Part shown: piece by piece, positions 45,534-54,799 of the stretch
Layout: each line of letters opens with the position of its first letter
How positions within the stretch are numbered: the stretch's first letter is position 1
Source of the DNA: Poindextera sp036494815
GTDB lineage: Bacteria; Pseudomonadota; Alphaproteobacteria; Caulobacterales; Caulobacteraceae
Reading direction: 5' to 3'
Assembly (NCBI GenBank): GCA_036494815.1
Contig: DASXNV010000110.1
Span: forward strand, 1-64,000
Length of the DNA: 64,000 nucleotides
Made by a program: the position numbers and the translations under genes
The notes under the pieces: generated by a model
The model's database searches: none
What the model was told of the DNA's origin: nothing
What the model saw: the letters and a program-made list of their open reading frames with translations, nothing else

Positions 45534-45584
45534 GGGCGCGAGGCCGGTTCGCCCGGATCTTGCCGGCGGTCAGACCTCGCGCCC
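45534..45584 (+). terminator. 10-bp perfect hairpin after the permease
   Basis: GGGCGCGAGG (45534-45543) pairs with CCTCGCGCCC (45575-45584) across a 31-nt loop, 16 bp after the permease stop. There is no T-run. Confidence 0.45.
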
Positions 45585-45677
45585 AATGTCCGCTTGCTCA
45601 GCTTACGCAACCGGATATCTTTCCAATCCGTTTGTGGTAGCCTGCCTCATTAGCTCGCGACAAACGGAGCAAACACC

Positions 45678-45935
45678 ATGGCCTCAAGCGCCATCCATCC
45701 CTCGACAACTGAACCGGAACTGAAGCTGCACGCCGCCAGCTATCACCACTTCATGCTCGGCGTGAAATGGGTCGTCTTCACCCTCGGCGCCTTCATCACC
45801 TTTGCGACGCTTTGGTTCGCCACGCCAGCCGGCTTCCTGGGCGGCGCCGTGGGCGGGGCGCTGGTGTTCGCCGTGGGCGCCTACGCCATGAACCATGGCC
45901 TGGCCCATTCCACCGAAAGCGACAATCCGACCTAG
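45678..45935 (+). CDS. Small membrane protein resembling aa3-oxidase subunit IV
   Basis: 85 residues with two hydrophobic segments (about 29-47 and 53-70). The segment HAASYHHFMLGVKWVVFTLGAF resembles the bacterial aa3-type cytochrome c oxidase subunit IV domain (PF07835: SYxxF...K). Other oxidase genes are not in the window, so it may serve a remote complex. GGAG lies 8 nt before ATG 45678. A convergent terminator follows. Confidence 0.65.
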   Translation: MASSAIHPSTTEPELKLHAASYHHFMLGVKWVVFTLGAFITFATLWFATPAGFLGGAVGGALVFAVGAYAMNHGLAHSTESDNPT

Positions 45936-45946
45936 GTTTGAGTTGA

Positions 45947-45978
45947 GGGTGATCCGGCTCGGCCGAGTCGGATCACCC
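45947..45978. terminator. Bidirectional terminator hairpin
   Basis: GGGTGATCCG (45947-45956) pairs with CGGATCACCC (45969-45978), with inner CTCGG/CCGAG pairing. It sits between two convergent genes. Confidence 0.6.
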
Positions 45979-45992
45979 CTGACCAGGCTGTG

Positions 45993-46508
45993 CTATTGCG
46001 GAGGCGGCCCATAGCCGCCGACCGGATAGATGCGCACGCGGTCGCCAAAGCTGACATTGACCGGCGCGCCGACCGGAATCGGCGATGCGTCCGCCTGCAC
46101 AACCTCGAACTGGCGGCCATCGCGGCGCATGCGCACCGTGTAGGCGAAGCCCTGGTGGTTGTTGGCGCTCTTTTCGATGGCGTTGCCAAGGAGGGCGCCG
46201 CCGATAGCGCCGATGACCGTGCCGCCGGCCCGTCCGCCCCCGCGAGAGACGGCGTTGCCCACCAGGCCGCCACCCACCGCGCCGGCCACCGCGCCACCGC
46301 CGGAGGTTTCGCCGCCGCCGATGTTCACAGGCCGATAGCCGATCACCTCAGCCTGTTCCACCCGCGCCGGCGCGCCGACCTCATACCGGTTATAGCTCTG
46401 CGGCCCCGGGTCGCTGGCGCAGGCCGTCAGGCCGACCGACGTCATGGCAGCCAGCGACAAGGCCACCGCGCCTTTGCGCATAGGGGCGATGAAATTCGAT
46501 CGAGACAT
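45993..46508 (-). CDS. Glycine-zipper outer-membrane lipoprotein (SlyB/PcP-like)
   Basis: 171 residues. A lipobox VGLTAC near residue 25-30 follows the signal. The glycine-zipper 2TM domain (GGGAVAGAVGGGLVGNAV and GGTVIGAIGGALLGNAIEK) spans about 70-110. The C-terminus (YTVRMRRDGRQFEVVQ ... VNVSFGDRVRIYP) is the SlyB/Pal-cross-reacting type. It is likely an envelope-integrity lipoprotein. GGAG precedes ATG 46508. Confidence 0.88.
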   Translation of the reverse strand: MSRSNFIAPMRKGAVALSLAAMTSVGLTACASDPGPQSYNRYEVGAPARVEQAEVIGYRPVNIGGGETSGGGAVAGAVGGGLVGNAVSRGGGRAGGTVIGAIGGALLGNAIEKSANNHQGFAYTVRMRRDGRQFEVVQADASPIPVGAPVNVSFGDRVRIYPVGGYGPPPQ

Positions 46509-46627
46509 GGGCTTACTCCTCGTCTGGTCTCTTGGGCCAATGGGCCGACAGAGCGCTCAGGCGCTTGAACCTCCGATGAACGGTCAACTCGGGTTGGAGT
46601 TCAGATTGCGGCGCAGCTTTGTGACGC

Positions 46628-47422
46628 TCACTCCGCTGTGGCGGCGTAGATCATGATGCCGGTGGCCACCGAGAGATTCAGGCTGTCGGCTCGTCCGCGC
46701 ATAGGGATCTTGACATTGACGTCGCAGACCGCAGCCAATTCCGGCGGCAGGCCGGCCTGCTCGTTGCCCATCAAGATCAGGGTCGGCCGGCGATAGTCGG
46801 CCCCGTTGTGATCGACCGTGGAGGTCAACAGCGTGCCCACGACCGATCCCGTCCAGCCGCCGCGCCAGGCGATGAACTCGGCGACCGTCGCCTTGTAGAG
46901 CGGCACGGCGAAGATCGAGCCCATGGTCGCCCGCACCGCCTCCACCGAATAGGGGTCGCAGCAATCGCCCACCAGGATCACCCCGCCGCAGCCCGCGGCG
47001 TCCGTGGTGCGCACGATGGTCCCCAAGTTGCCCGGATCGCGCACCGCCTGCAGCGCCACCCAGCAATTGGCCTTCGACGGCTCGAGGCCGCTCAGATCGT
47101 GGAAGATCTGCGGAAAAACCGCGATCACCGTCTGCGGATTGTCCCGGCGGGAGACCTTTTCCAGGATCTCGCGATTGACCTCGATCACATCGCCGCCGGC
47201 CGCCGTGGTCAGTTCGATCGCCCGGCGCAGGATCGGCAGCGACGCGGCCTCCGGGCCATAGAGCAGGATCCTGGGCGTATGACCCAGGTCCAGCGCCTCG
47301 CCGATCAGCTTCAGGCCTTCCGCCAGGAACAGGCCGGTTTCGTCGCGCTCCTTGCGGAGGTGCAGGGCGCGCACGGCCTTGACGGTGGGATTGGTCAGGG
47401 AGGTGACCTGCCGCGCACTCAA
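46628..47422 (-). CDS. TrmH-family RNA 2'-O-methyltransferase
   Basis: 264 residues of the SPOUT superfamily. N-terminal substrate-binding domain (TSLTNPTVKAVRALHLRKERDETGLFLAEG in parts), then SPOUT motifs AVRDPGNLGTIVRTTDAAG, LILMGNEQAGLP and IPMRGRADSLNLSVATGI. It probably 2'-O-methylates rRNA or tRNA with SAM. The TTG at 47422 is chosen because GGAG lies 9 nt upstream and the codon overlaps the stop of the upstream methyltransferase (TTGA), implying coupling. Confidence 0.92.
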   Translation of the reverse strand: MSARQVTSLTNPTVKAVRALHLRKERDETGLFLAEGLKLIGEALDLGHTPRILLYGPEAASLPILRRAIELTTAAGGDVIEVNREILEKVSRRDNPQTVIAVFPQIFHDLSGLEPSKANCWVALQAVRDPGNLGTIVRTTDAAGCGGVILVGDCCDPYSVEAVRATMGSIFAVPLYKATVAEFIAWRGGWTGSVVGTLLTSTVDHNGADYRRPTLILMGNEQAGLPPELAAVCDVNVKIPMRGRADSLNLSVATGIMIYAATAE

Positions 47423-48339
47423 GGCTCGGCGCTCCAGCGGGCGAAGAAGGACAGGCCGACGCCTCGCGCGACCTTTTCCGGATCGGTGCTGTCCTCCATC
47501 AAGGCCAACTCGCCCCAATCGATGCGGCCACAGCGCCCGGCCATAGCCTCGGCCATCAGTCCAGCCAGCGACAGGCCCGAAATGCGCTCGGCATAGCCGT
47601 TCAGCACCAGGAACGAGGCTTCGGGCGACAGCAGCTGCACGCAGTCTTTCAGCAGCTGCGGCAAGTCCTCGAACAGCCGCCAGACCTCGCCGCCGGGACC
47701 CCGGCCATATTTCGGCGGGTCGAGGATGATCCCGTCATATTGCGCGCCGCGGCGCACCTCGCGCTGCACGTAGCGGCGGGCGTCCTCGCAGATCCAGCGG
47801 ATCGGACGATCGGCCAGGCCGGACAGCTCGGCGTTTTCCCGCGCCCAGCCTATGGCCTTTTTCGAAGCGTCCACATGGGTGACCGTGGCGCCCGCGCTGG
47901 CGGCCACCAGGCTAGCGACGCCGGTATAGCCGAACAGGTTCAGCACGCGGCCGGGCCTTGGGCGCAGATGATCCTCCAGCCAGGCCCAATTGGCCGCCTG
48001 CTCCGGAAAGAACGCCAGATGGCGAAAGGCGGTGAAGCGCCCTTTGAACTTCACCCCCCGCCAGGCCAGAGGCCAAGTGTCCTTGGGCTGGGCATTGAAG
48101 CGCCAGCGCCCGGCCTCTTCCTCGTCGCTGGGGTCGAACACGGCGTCCGCCGCCTCCCACACCGAAGCGGGCAGGCGAGGGGCCCACAGGCACTGCGGCT
48201 CGGGGCGCACCACGTGAAATGGTCCGTACCGCTCCAATTTTTTCCCATCGCCGCTGTCTATCAGGGCGTAGTCCTTCCACCCGCTCGTGCGCATGACGAT
48301 GGGGCTGGGGGCGAGGCTGGGATAGGAAAGGCGGTTCAT
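47419..48339 (-). CDS. Class I SAM-dependent rRNA methyltransferase (RlmI-like)
   Basis: 306 residues. SAM motif I LNLFGYTGVASLVAASAGA, motif II VTHVDASKKAIGWARENAEL and motif IV IILDPPKYGRG are the COG1092 (RlmI/RlmK) 5-methylcytosine/N-methyltransferase pattern. The PUA-like N-terminal domain of RlmI is short or absent. It is first gene of a two-gene RNA methylation operon. The start at 48339 gives MNRLSYPSLAPSPIVM; a later in-frame ATG (MRTSGWKDY) is possible. Confidence 0.9.
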   Translation of the reverse strand: MNRLSYPSLAPSPIVMRTSGWKDYALIDSGDGKKLERYGPFHVVRPEPQCLWAPRLPASVWEAADAVFDPSDEEEAGRWRFNAQPKDTWPLAWRGVKFKGRFTAFRHLAFFPEQAANWAWLEDHLRPRPGRVLNLFGYTGVASLVAASAGATVTHVDASKKAIGWARENAELSGLADRPIRWICEDARRYVQREVRRGAQYDGIILDPPKYGRGPGGEVWRLFEDLPQLLKDCVQLLSPEASFLVLNGYAERISGLSLAGLMAEAMAGRCGRIDWGELALMEDSTDPEKVARGVGLSFFARWSAEP

Positions 48340-48476
48340 GCCTTCGAATTACGCGTTTCATGCCGCGCACGTCCAGTATGGCCGGGCTGGACAGGATCGT
48401 CGAAAGCGGTTCCCTTGCGATAACCGACTGTTTTTCGTTAGTGTCCTGTGAAGCTGCTGTTTAGGAATCGCCGACC

Positions 48477-49112
48477 GTGACGCTCATCGCTGTTCAGCCC
48501 GTCAAGTCCGCACGCAAGGCCAAGGGTGACGGCCACCTGCGTCGCGCCGAGATCCTGCGCGCCGCCGAAGCCATTTTCGTTCGCGACGGCTACCAGGGCG
48601 CCACGATCCGCAAGATCGCCGACGAGGTGGGCGTCTCGTCCACGGCGCTCTACATGCACTTCCGCGACAAGGACGAGATCCTGCTGGAGATCGCCGAGAA
48701 CGCCGTGGGCGTGCTCCTGGCCAGCAACACCGAGATCGCCGGCCGCCCGCTGGACGCGGTCACCCGCGTGCGTTTGATGCTGGTGGCCTATATGCGGTTC
48801 GGCCTGGACAATCCCAACGCCTATCGCCTTGTCTATCTGTCCGGCCCAGACGAACCCCTGAGCGCCAAGCACGAACAGTTGGCCGAGATTTCCGCGCGTT
48901 GCTACGAGTGCTTCCACACCACCGTGGGCGAGATTGAAGCCGATGGCCGCTTGCCGGTGGGAAAGAGCGACCTGGCCGCCCACATCCTATGGAGCGCCTG
49001 CCACGGCCTGGTGGCCCTGCGCATCTGCCGTACGCAAATGGCCTGGGAAGACAACGAGGTCCTGATGTCGTCGATGCTGGACAGCGTCTTCGACGGCCTG
49101 CTCGCCCGCTGA
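48477..49112 (+). CDS. TetR-family transcriptional regulator
   Basis: 211 residues. The N-terminal HTH (RRAEILRAAEAIFVRDGYQGATIRKIADEVGVSSTALYMHFRDKDEIL in parts) is typical TetR. The C-terminal ligand domain is the TetR_C type with HILWSACHGLVALRI. GTG 48477 is the only suitable start; AGGA lies 10 nt upstream. The ABC importer genes start 5 nt after its stop, so it may be cotranscribed with and regulate them. Divergent from the rRNA methyltransferase. Confidence 0.92.
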   Translation: MTLIAVQPVKSARKAKGDGHLRRAEILRAAEAIFVRDGYQGATIRKIADEVGVSSTALYMHFRDKDEILLEIAENAVGVLLASNTEIAGRPLDAVTRVRLMLVAYMRFGLDNPNAYRLVYLSGPDEPLSAKHEQLAEISARCYECFHTTVGEIEADGRLPVGKSDLAAHILWSACHGLVALRICRTQMAWEDNEVLMSSMLDSVFDGLLAR

Positions 49113-49117
49113 ACCCA

Positions 49118-49918
49118 ATGCGCTGGATCGCGGGCGGCCTGGCGGCGAGCCTGATCGCCCTCGGCGGGGCGAGCGCCGCCAATCCTGCCTCCCGTGTCTT
49201 TTCCCTCGACCAGTGCGCCGATCAGTATGTGATCGCCCTGGCGCCGCGAAACTCCATCGTCGGCGTATCTCCTCGCGTGACGGCGGCCGATTCCTATCTG
49301 AAGGCGCAGGCCGCCGGCCTGCCAAAGCGGCGGGCGACGGCGGAGGCGGTGCTGGCCGCCCAACCGGACATTGTGGTGCGCTTCTGGGGCGGCGATGCGC
49401 GATTGGATCAGACCCTGACCCGCCGGCGGCTGCGGGTGGTGCGTATCGACGAGGCCGAAGATTTCAACGGCGTGCGAGCGAACATTCGCAAGGTCGCCGC
49501 GGCCCTGGGCCAGGCCCTGCGTGGCGAGGCGCTGATTGCGCGGATGGATGCACAACTGAGCCGGGGCGTGGGCGCCTGGCGGGGGCAGCCGGCCTTGTAC
49601 CTGACCCCCGGGGGCTTCACGGCGGGGCGGGGAACCTTGATCGCCGCCATGCTGCGCGGCGCCGGCCTGAACGACGTGGCGCCGCCCGGCTATGGCCCCG
49701 TGCCGCTTGAGCAACTGGTCATGCATCCGCCTAGGCGTTTCGTGCTTGGCTTTTTCGAGGGCGATTCCCCCGCCGCCTGGGGACCTGGGCGCCAGGGCGT
49801 GCTGCGGCGGTTGGCCGCCACACGCATCGCCGACAGCCTGCCAGGCTCAATCCTGGGCTGCCCGGCCTGGTTCGCCGGCGACGCGGTGCAATCCCTGGCC
49901 GCCCAGGCCGGCCGATGA
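49118..49918 (+). CDS. Periplasmic Fe-siderophore/B12 binding protein
   Basis: 266 residues with a signal peptide ending near GGASAANP. It has the class III binding-protein fold: RVFSLDQCADQYVIALAP, VLAAQPDIVVRFWGGD, then a long backbone helix and a C-lobe. It captures ferric siderophore, haem or cobalamin for the permease encoded next. ATG 49118 is 5 nt after the TetR stop, and its end overlaps the permease start by 4 nt. The substrate cannot be assigned; no TonB receptor is in the window. Confidence 0.87.
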   Translation: MRWIAGGLAASLIALGGASAANPASRVFSLDQCADQYVIALAPRNSIVGVSPRVTAADSYLKAQAAGLPKRRATAEAVLAAQPDIVVRFWGGDARLDQTLTRRRLRVVRIDEAEDFNGVRANIRKVAAALGQALRGEALIARMDAQLSRGVGAWRGQPALYLTPGGFTAGRGTLIAAMLRGAGLNDVAPPGYGPVPLEQLVMHPPRRFVLGFFEGDSPAAWGPGRQGVLRRLAATRIADSLPGSILGCPAWFAGDAVQSLAAQAGR

Positions 49919-50901
49919 CGGTTCCGCGCCAGACCCTGTTTCTGTTTTTCGGCCTGCTCGTACTGGCGGCGGTGGCCGTCGCGGTGGGCGAGACGGCCCT
50001 GAGCGGGGCTCAATATCGCCAGGCTTTTTCCGACCCTGGATCACCCCCCGGCGAGATCCTGTGGAGCCTGCGCGCGCCGCGGGTCGCTGTCGCGGCCCTG
50101 GTGGGCGCCGCGCTGGGCCTGTCCGGGGCCGTGCTGCAAGGCTTGCTGCGCAACCCGCTGGCCGAGCCAGGCGTGCTGGGCGTGTCCGCTGGCGGGGGAC
50201 TGGGCGCCGCCCTGGCCATCGCGCTGGGCCTCGCGGCCGTTTCCGGGGCCGTTGAATTAGCGGCTTTGGCCGGCGCCCTGGCGGCGGGCGCCCTCGTAGC
50301 GTTCGCGTCGGCGCGGTTTCGTGAGCCCGAGACGCTGATCCTGATCGGCGTGGCCATCTCCGCCTTTGGCGGCGCCCTGACCGCCCTGGTGTTCAACTTC
50401 TCGCCCTCGCCAGTGACTTCGGCCGAGGTTCTGTCCTGGCTGATGGGGTCGGTGGCCAATCGCGACTGGTCGGATGCCGCCTGGGCCCTGCCGCCTATGG
50501 CGCTGGGACTGGCCCTCTGCCTGTATGCCCGCCCGGGCCTGTTGATGATGACGCTGGGCGAGGAGACCGCCGCCCTGTCGGGCCTGCCCATGGCTCGCCT
50601 GCGCGCCGCCGCCGTGGCCGGCGCGGCCTTGCTGACCGGGGCCGCGGTGGCCGCATCCGGCGTGATCGGATTTGTGGGGCTGGCCGCGCCGCACCTGGTC
50701 AGGGCCGGGGCGCGCAACGATCCCGCGGCGATCCTGGCGCCCTCGGCCCTGGCCGGCGCGGTGCTGATGGTCGTGGCGGATCTGTTAGCCCGCATCCTGC
50801 CGACCGAGGTGGAGCTCAAGTTGGGCGTGGTCACCGCCCTGTTCGGCGCCCCGGTCTTCGCCGCCATCGCCTGGCGCGCCGCCAAGAGCTGGCGGTCATG
50901 A
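49915..50901 (+). CDS. FecCD/BtuC-family ABC permease
   Basis: 328 residues, about ten hydrophobic segments. Family motifs are SLRAPRVAVAALVGAALGLSGAVLQGLLRNPLAEPGVLGVSAGGGLGAA (in parts), the coupling helix region GLPMARLRAAAV and GFVGLAAPHLVR. It forms the transmembrane channel of the importer. Four-base overlaps with the binding protein gene before it and with the ATPase gene after it show a single coupled operon. Confidence 0.95.
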   Translation: MTVPRQTLFLFFGLLVLAAVAVAVGETALSGAQYRQAFSDPGSPPGEILWSLRAPRVAVAALVGAALGLSGAVLQGLLRNPLAEPGVLGVSAGGGLGAALAIALGLAAVSGAVELAALAGALAAGALVAFASARFREPETLILIGVAISAFGGALTALVFNFSPSPVTSAEVLSWLMGSVANRDWSDAAWALPPMALGLALCLYARPGLLMMTLGEETAALSGLPMARLRAAAVAGAALLTGAAVAASGVIGFVGLAAPHLVRAGARNDPAAILAPSALAGAVLMVVADLLARILPTEVELKLGVVTALFGAPVFAAIAWRAAKSWRS

Positions 50902-51656
50902 GTTCGCTCGCCCAGCTTTCCGAAGCCAGCGTAAGCCTGGCCGATCGTCCGGTGTTGCAGGCCGCCAGCCTGTCCGTTTCAGCTGGTGAGATGGTGGGGG
51001 TGATCGGCGCCAATGGAGCCGGCAAGACCACCTTGCTGCGCGCGTTGCTGGGCCTGGCGCCGCTGACGGGCGGAACGGCCCGCCTGCAAGGGCGCGAGGT
51101 CGCCCATCTCTCGGACGCCGAGCGGGCCAGCCTGGTCGCCTATATGCCCCAGGAGCGGCGGGTGGCCTGGAGCCTGCCGGCCTGGCGCATCGCCGCCCTG
51201 GGCGCCACCGACCGGCCCGCCGGGGCCGCCCGCGACGCCGCCCTGGCGGGCCTGGCTCGCGTAGGCCTGGCGAACCTGGCTGAGCGTGGCGTGCTGGACA
51301 TGTCCGGCGGGGAGCGGGCGAGGGTCCTCCTGGCGCGGCTGCTGATCACCCACGCGCCCTTGATGGTGGCCGACGAGCCAACGGCCGGCCTGGACCCCGA
51401 CGCCCAATTCCTGGCGCTGGAGCGCCTGCGCGAGAAGGCTACGGGAGGCCGCGCGGTCCTCGTCACCCTGCACGACCTGACCCTGGCCGCCCGCACCTGC
51501 GATCGATTGATCGTGCTAGCCAATGGGCGCGTGCTGGCCGACGCCGCACCCTCGCTGGCCCTGTCGTCCGCCAACCTGGCCAGAGCCTTTCAGCTCGACG
51601 GCGCCCTGATCGACACCCCGGCGGGACCGGTTGTGGCCGCCAGGCGGTTGGTCTAG
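50898..51656 (+). CDS. FecE/BtuD-family ABC ATPase
   Basis: 252 residues. Walker A GANGAGKTT (about 38-46), Q-loop AYMPQE, signature LDMSGGERAR, Walker B LLITHAPLMVADEP with TAGLD, and H-loop VTLHDL are all intact. It energises the FecCD permease. The last four bases overlap the convergent lytic transglycosylase gene. Confidence 0.95.
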   Translation: MSSLAQLSEASVSLADRPVLQAASLSVSAGEMVGVIGANGAGKTTLLRALLGLAPLTGGTARLQGREVAHLSDAERASLVAYMPQERRVAWSLPAWRIAALGATDRPAGAARDAALAGLARVGLANLAERGVLDMSGGERARVLLARLLITHAPLMVADEPTAGLDPDAQFLALERLREKATGGRAVLVTLHDLTLAARTCDRLIVLANGRVLADAAPSLALSSANLARAFQLDGALIDTPAGPVVAARRLV

Positions 51657-53794
51657 CGCCCGCCCCCTATGGGCGGAACTGCGGGTGGTGGCGGCGGGCT
51701 CGGCGCCTGGGCCATATAGCTGTAGCCGCCGCGCTTCAGGTCGCCGGACAGGTTCAGCGGCGCGCTCCCATTGTTGAGCCGCGCCCGATAGACCTGGGTC
51801 GCCTCCAGCACCCGCATCACATAGTTGCGGGTTTCCGAGAACGGGATGCACTCGACGAAATCCACCGGATCGACACTGGAGGAACGCGGGTCGCCGCAAT
51901 AGGTGGCCCAGTCGGCGGGCCGGCCCGGGCCGGCGTTGTAGGCGGCGGCGGCCATGACGTAGGAGCCGCTGAAATCGCCGATCATGTGGCCCAGATAGCT
52001 GGCGCCCAGCCGCATATTGTAGTCCGGCTCGTCCAGCATGCCCGAGGAGTAGGGCTCGCCGATGCGGCGAGCCACAGCGTGGGCGGTCTCAGGCATCAAC
52101 TGCATCATGCCCCGCGCCCCGGCGCCTGAGCGCACATGGGGGTCAAAGCCGCTTTCCTGGCGGGTGATGCCGAACACGATGGCCGCCTCCGGCGCCTCGG
52201 GCGAGGACGGCGCCAGGCGCACCGGATAGCCGCGCTCGGGGAGAATATGGCCGTGCTGCGCCGCGGAGCGCACCACCTTCATCGCAAGGTCCTGGTCGCC
52301 GTAGGATCGGGCCAGATCGACCAGCATGGCGCTTTCGGTGGCGTTAGGCAGGGTCTCGTCGATGGACATCACGAACACGTGGAACCAGTCGCGCTCGCCG
52401 AGGTCGCCCAGCAAGTGGGCGGCGCGGATCAAGTCGCGGCCTTCGAACCGCGCCCGGTCGGCGGGGGACGGGACCGGATCGTGGCCAAGCACCAACTCGG
52501 GGACGCCGGCCCGCTCTCCGGCGAGCTGACCATAGAATGTCGTGTTGTAGCGGGCGCCGACTCGATAGAAGGCCAGGGCCACCTCGTCCTCGCCCAGGGC
52601 CTCGGCGGTGCGGCCCCGCCAATAGAGCGCTCGCGCCTGGGTGATCGGCGCCTGACCCACCCGCTGGATCTCGCCGAAATGCAGGTCGGCGGCGGCGGGA
52701 TCGTGCAGCTTGGTCAGGGCGATCCAGCCGGCGTAGAATTCCGCGCCGGTGAAGTCCTCGCCGAAGCCCAGGCCGGTATGGCTGGAAGCGATATAGGCGG
52801 CCTTGTAGTCGCCCACGCGCAGGGCGGCGTTGATCATCTGGCGGCGGACCGTCCAGTTGCGGTTGGCCGCATCATCATTGGGGGCGTCGGTGGGGAAATG
52901 GGCCACCAGGGCCAGGCCCTCCATGTCGAGCCCGCGATTGTGCAGATAGCGCGCGCGCTCGATGGCCAGTCCGGGGCTGTCGGCCACCGAGGGCGGCAGG
53001 TCGGCCACCAGGCCCGGCGCCCGGCTGGAATCCTCCCTCAGGGCCACGCGCGCCTCGGCCAGGGCCCGCTGATCGTCCGGCAGCAGAGGCAGCATGTCGC
53101 GCAGGGACTGACCTTGCGGGCCATAGAGCAGGGTGTCAGTGCGCTTGATGTGGTCGTCCAGGGTCAACAGGTCTCCGAACCGGTTGAACATCACGTGCTG
53201 CAGGCCGTCGTCCATTTCCTTGTTGCGCCACCAGCGGCGGATCAGGTCCTGGGCCTGCTTGCGCTGCCCCATCTGCTCATAGGCCGCGGTCAGGGCCATA
53301 GCGCCCTGGGGCGAAACCGGCTCGGCGCCGCCAAACCAGGCGATGATGCTGGTGGGGCTCTGCGCCGAGGCTTCGAGGATCTTTTCAGCCGCCTGCTGCC
53401 GGCGTTGGGCGCGAGGCCAGTTGGCCAGGTCGCGGCGCGCCTGGTCCAGCTGAAGAAAGGACAGCTGTTCGCCCGTGCTGTCGATGGTGGCCCACAGGGC
53501 CAGTTTGCGCGCCACCGGATCGCTGATCAGGGCCATGGCCGATTGGGCGCTGGCGCCGTCGCCGCGCTTGGCGGCGCTGAGGGCGCTGGCCAGGGCGCCG
53601 CGGTCCGAATCGCTCAGGGTTCCCGAGGGCGCCACGGCTGGAAACTGGATGATGGGGGCCGGCATGCTGGCCGTCGGATTAGCCGAGGCCACAGTGGTGG
53701 CGTCAGGCGTCCCCTGCGCGTCAGCGGCGGACTGCGCCAGCGCAATGACCGACAGAAGGGCCAATCCACGACCTAAAGACAGCGACAAAATCAT
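51653..53794 (-). CDS. Soluble lytic murein transglycosylase (Slt-like)
   Basis: 713 residues. Signal peptide ends near AADAQG. A long alpha-helical superhelix (about 80-540) carries the doughnut-like N-terminal part of Slt70. The SLT domain at about 545-690 has the catalytic Glu in GITRQESGFDP, then GARGMMQLMPETA, and AAAYNAGPGR. The C-terminus is Pro-rich (APSPPPPPAVPP). It cleaves peptidoglycan to 1,6-anhydro-muropeptides in the periplasm. ATG 53794 has GGAGAGT directly before it; an in-frame start at 53866 is less likely. It is divergent from dapA. Confidence 0.94.
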   Translation of the reverse strand: MILSLSLGRGLALLSVIALAQSAADAQGTPDATTVASANPTASMPAPIIQFPAVAPSGTLSDSDRGALASALSAAKRGDGASAQSAMALISDPVARKLALWATIDSTGEQLSFLQLDQARRDLANWPRAQRRQQAAEKILEASAQSPTSIIAWFGGAEPVSPQGAMALTAAYEQMGQRKQAQDLIRRWWRNKEMDDGLQHVMFNRFGDLLTLDDHIKRTDTLLYGPQGQSLRDMLPLLPDDQRALAEARVALREDSSRAPGLVADLPPSVADSPGLAIERARYLHNRGLDMEGLALVAHFPTDAPNDDAANRNWTVRRQMINAALRVGDYKAAYIASSHTGLGFGEDFTGAEFYAGWIALTKLHDPAAADLHFGEIQRVGQAPITQARALYWRGRTAEALGEDEVALAFYRVGARYNTTFYGQLAGERAGVPELVLGHDPVPSPADRARFEGRDLIRAAHLLGDLGERDWFHVFVMSIDETLPNATESAMLVDLARSYGDQDLAMKVVRSAAQHGHILPERGYPVRLAPSSPEAPEAAIVFGITRQESGFDPHVRSGAGARGMMQLMPETAHAVARRIGEPYSSGMLDEPDYNMRLGASYLGHMIGDFSGSYVMAAAAYNAGPGRPADWATYCGDPRSSSVDPVDFVECIPFSETRNYVMRVLEATQVYRARLNNGSAPLNLSGDLKRGGYSYMAQAPSPPPPPAVPPIGGGR

Positions 53795-53911
53795 ACTCTC
53801 CGTTCGTCGCCCGACGAGCGCGGTTGCAGCGCACCCGTCCAGGGCCATATTGTCCGCGGCGAACACGGCCGCAATCGCGGTCGTCCCATCTCACGGCAAT
53901 TTGCGTAATTC

Positions 53912-54799
53912 ATGACCCTACCTCTCTTCCGGGGCGTCTTCCCCGCCCTGATCACGCCCTTTCGCAACGGCCAATTGGACGAAGACGCCTTCGTCGCCCT
54001 GGTCGAGCGTCAGATCGCCGGCGGGGTCCACGGCCTAGTGCCCGTCGGCACCACCGGTGAGACCGCGACTCTCAGTCATGATGAGCATAGACGAGTCGTT
54101 GAACTATGCGTCCAAACCGCGCGAGGCCGTGTGCCGGTAATTGCCGGAGCGGGCTCGAATTCGACGCAGGAGGCTATCGAGCTGGTCTCTCACGCCAAGG
54201 CGGTCGGCGCCGACGCGGCCCTGGTAGTGACGCCCTACTACAATCGCCCCAGCCAGGAAGGTATCTATCGCCACTATGCGGCGATCAACGACGCGGTGCA
54301 GTTGCCGGTGCTGGTCTATAACGTACCCTCGCGCACCAGCAGCGACGTCAGCAACGAAACCCTGGCGCGCCTGGCCAAGCTGCCCAATATCGTCGGCATC
54401 AAGGACGCCACCGGCGACATGACCCGGGTCAGTTTCCAGCGGCTGCTGTGCGGTCCCGACTGGGTGATGCTGTCGGGAGACGATCCCACGGCCCTCGGCT
54501 ATATCGCCCACGGCGGCCACGGCTGCATTTCGGTCACCGCCAATGTGGCGCCGCAGGCCTGTTCGGCCTTCTTCAACGCTTGCCTGCAGGGGAATTTCGA
54601 GGCTGCGCGCGGACATCAGGACAAGCTGATCCGGCTGCACAAGGCCCTGTTCCTCGACGCCTCGCCGTCGCCCACCAAGTTCGCCCTGGCCAGGCTCGGC
54701 CTGTGCCTGGACGAAGCCCGCCTGCCGATCTCGCCCTGCGACGAGGCCGTGCGCCCGGCGATCCTGGAGGCCATGCGCGAGGCCGGCGTGCCAGCATGA
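53912..54799 (+). CDS. dapA: 4-hydroxy-tetrahydrodipicolinate synthase
   Basis: 295 residues of the class I aldolase superfamily. Substrate motif VPVGTTGET, VVTPYYNRPSQEG, catalytic Y136 in LVYNVPSRT and Schiff-base K164 in GIKDATGD. It condenses pyruvate with aspartate semialdehyde in lysine/meso-diaminopimelate synthesis. Its stop overlaps smpB by 4 nt, a linkage often seen in alphaproteobacteria. It is divergent from the lytic transglycosylase, which acts on the same wall polymer. Confidence 0.97.
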   Translation: MTLPLFRGVFPALITPFRNGQLDEDAFVALVERQIAGGVHGLVPVGTTGETATLSHDEHRRVVELCVQTARGRVPVIAGAGSNSTQEAIELVSHAKAVGADAALVVTPYYNRPSQEGIYRHYAAINDAVQLPVLVYNVPSRTSSDVSNETLARLAKLPNIVGIKDATGDMTRVSFQRLLCGPDWVMLSGDDPTALGYIAHGGHGCISVTANVAPQACSAFFNACLQGNFEAARGHQDKLIRLHKALFLDASPSPTKFALARLGLCLDEARLPISPCDEAVRPAILEAMREAGVPA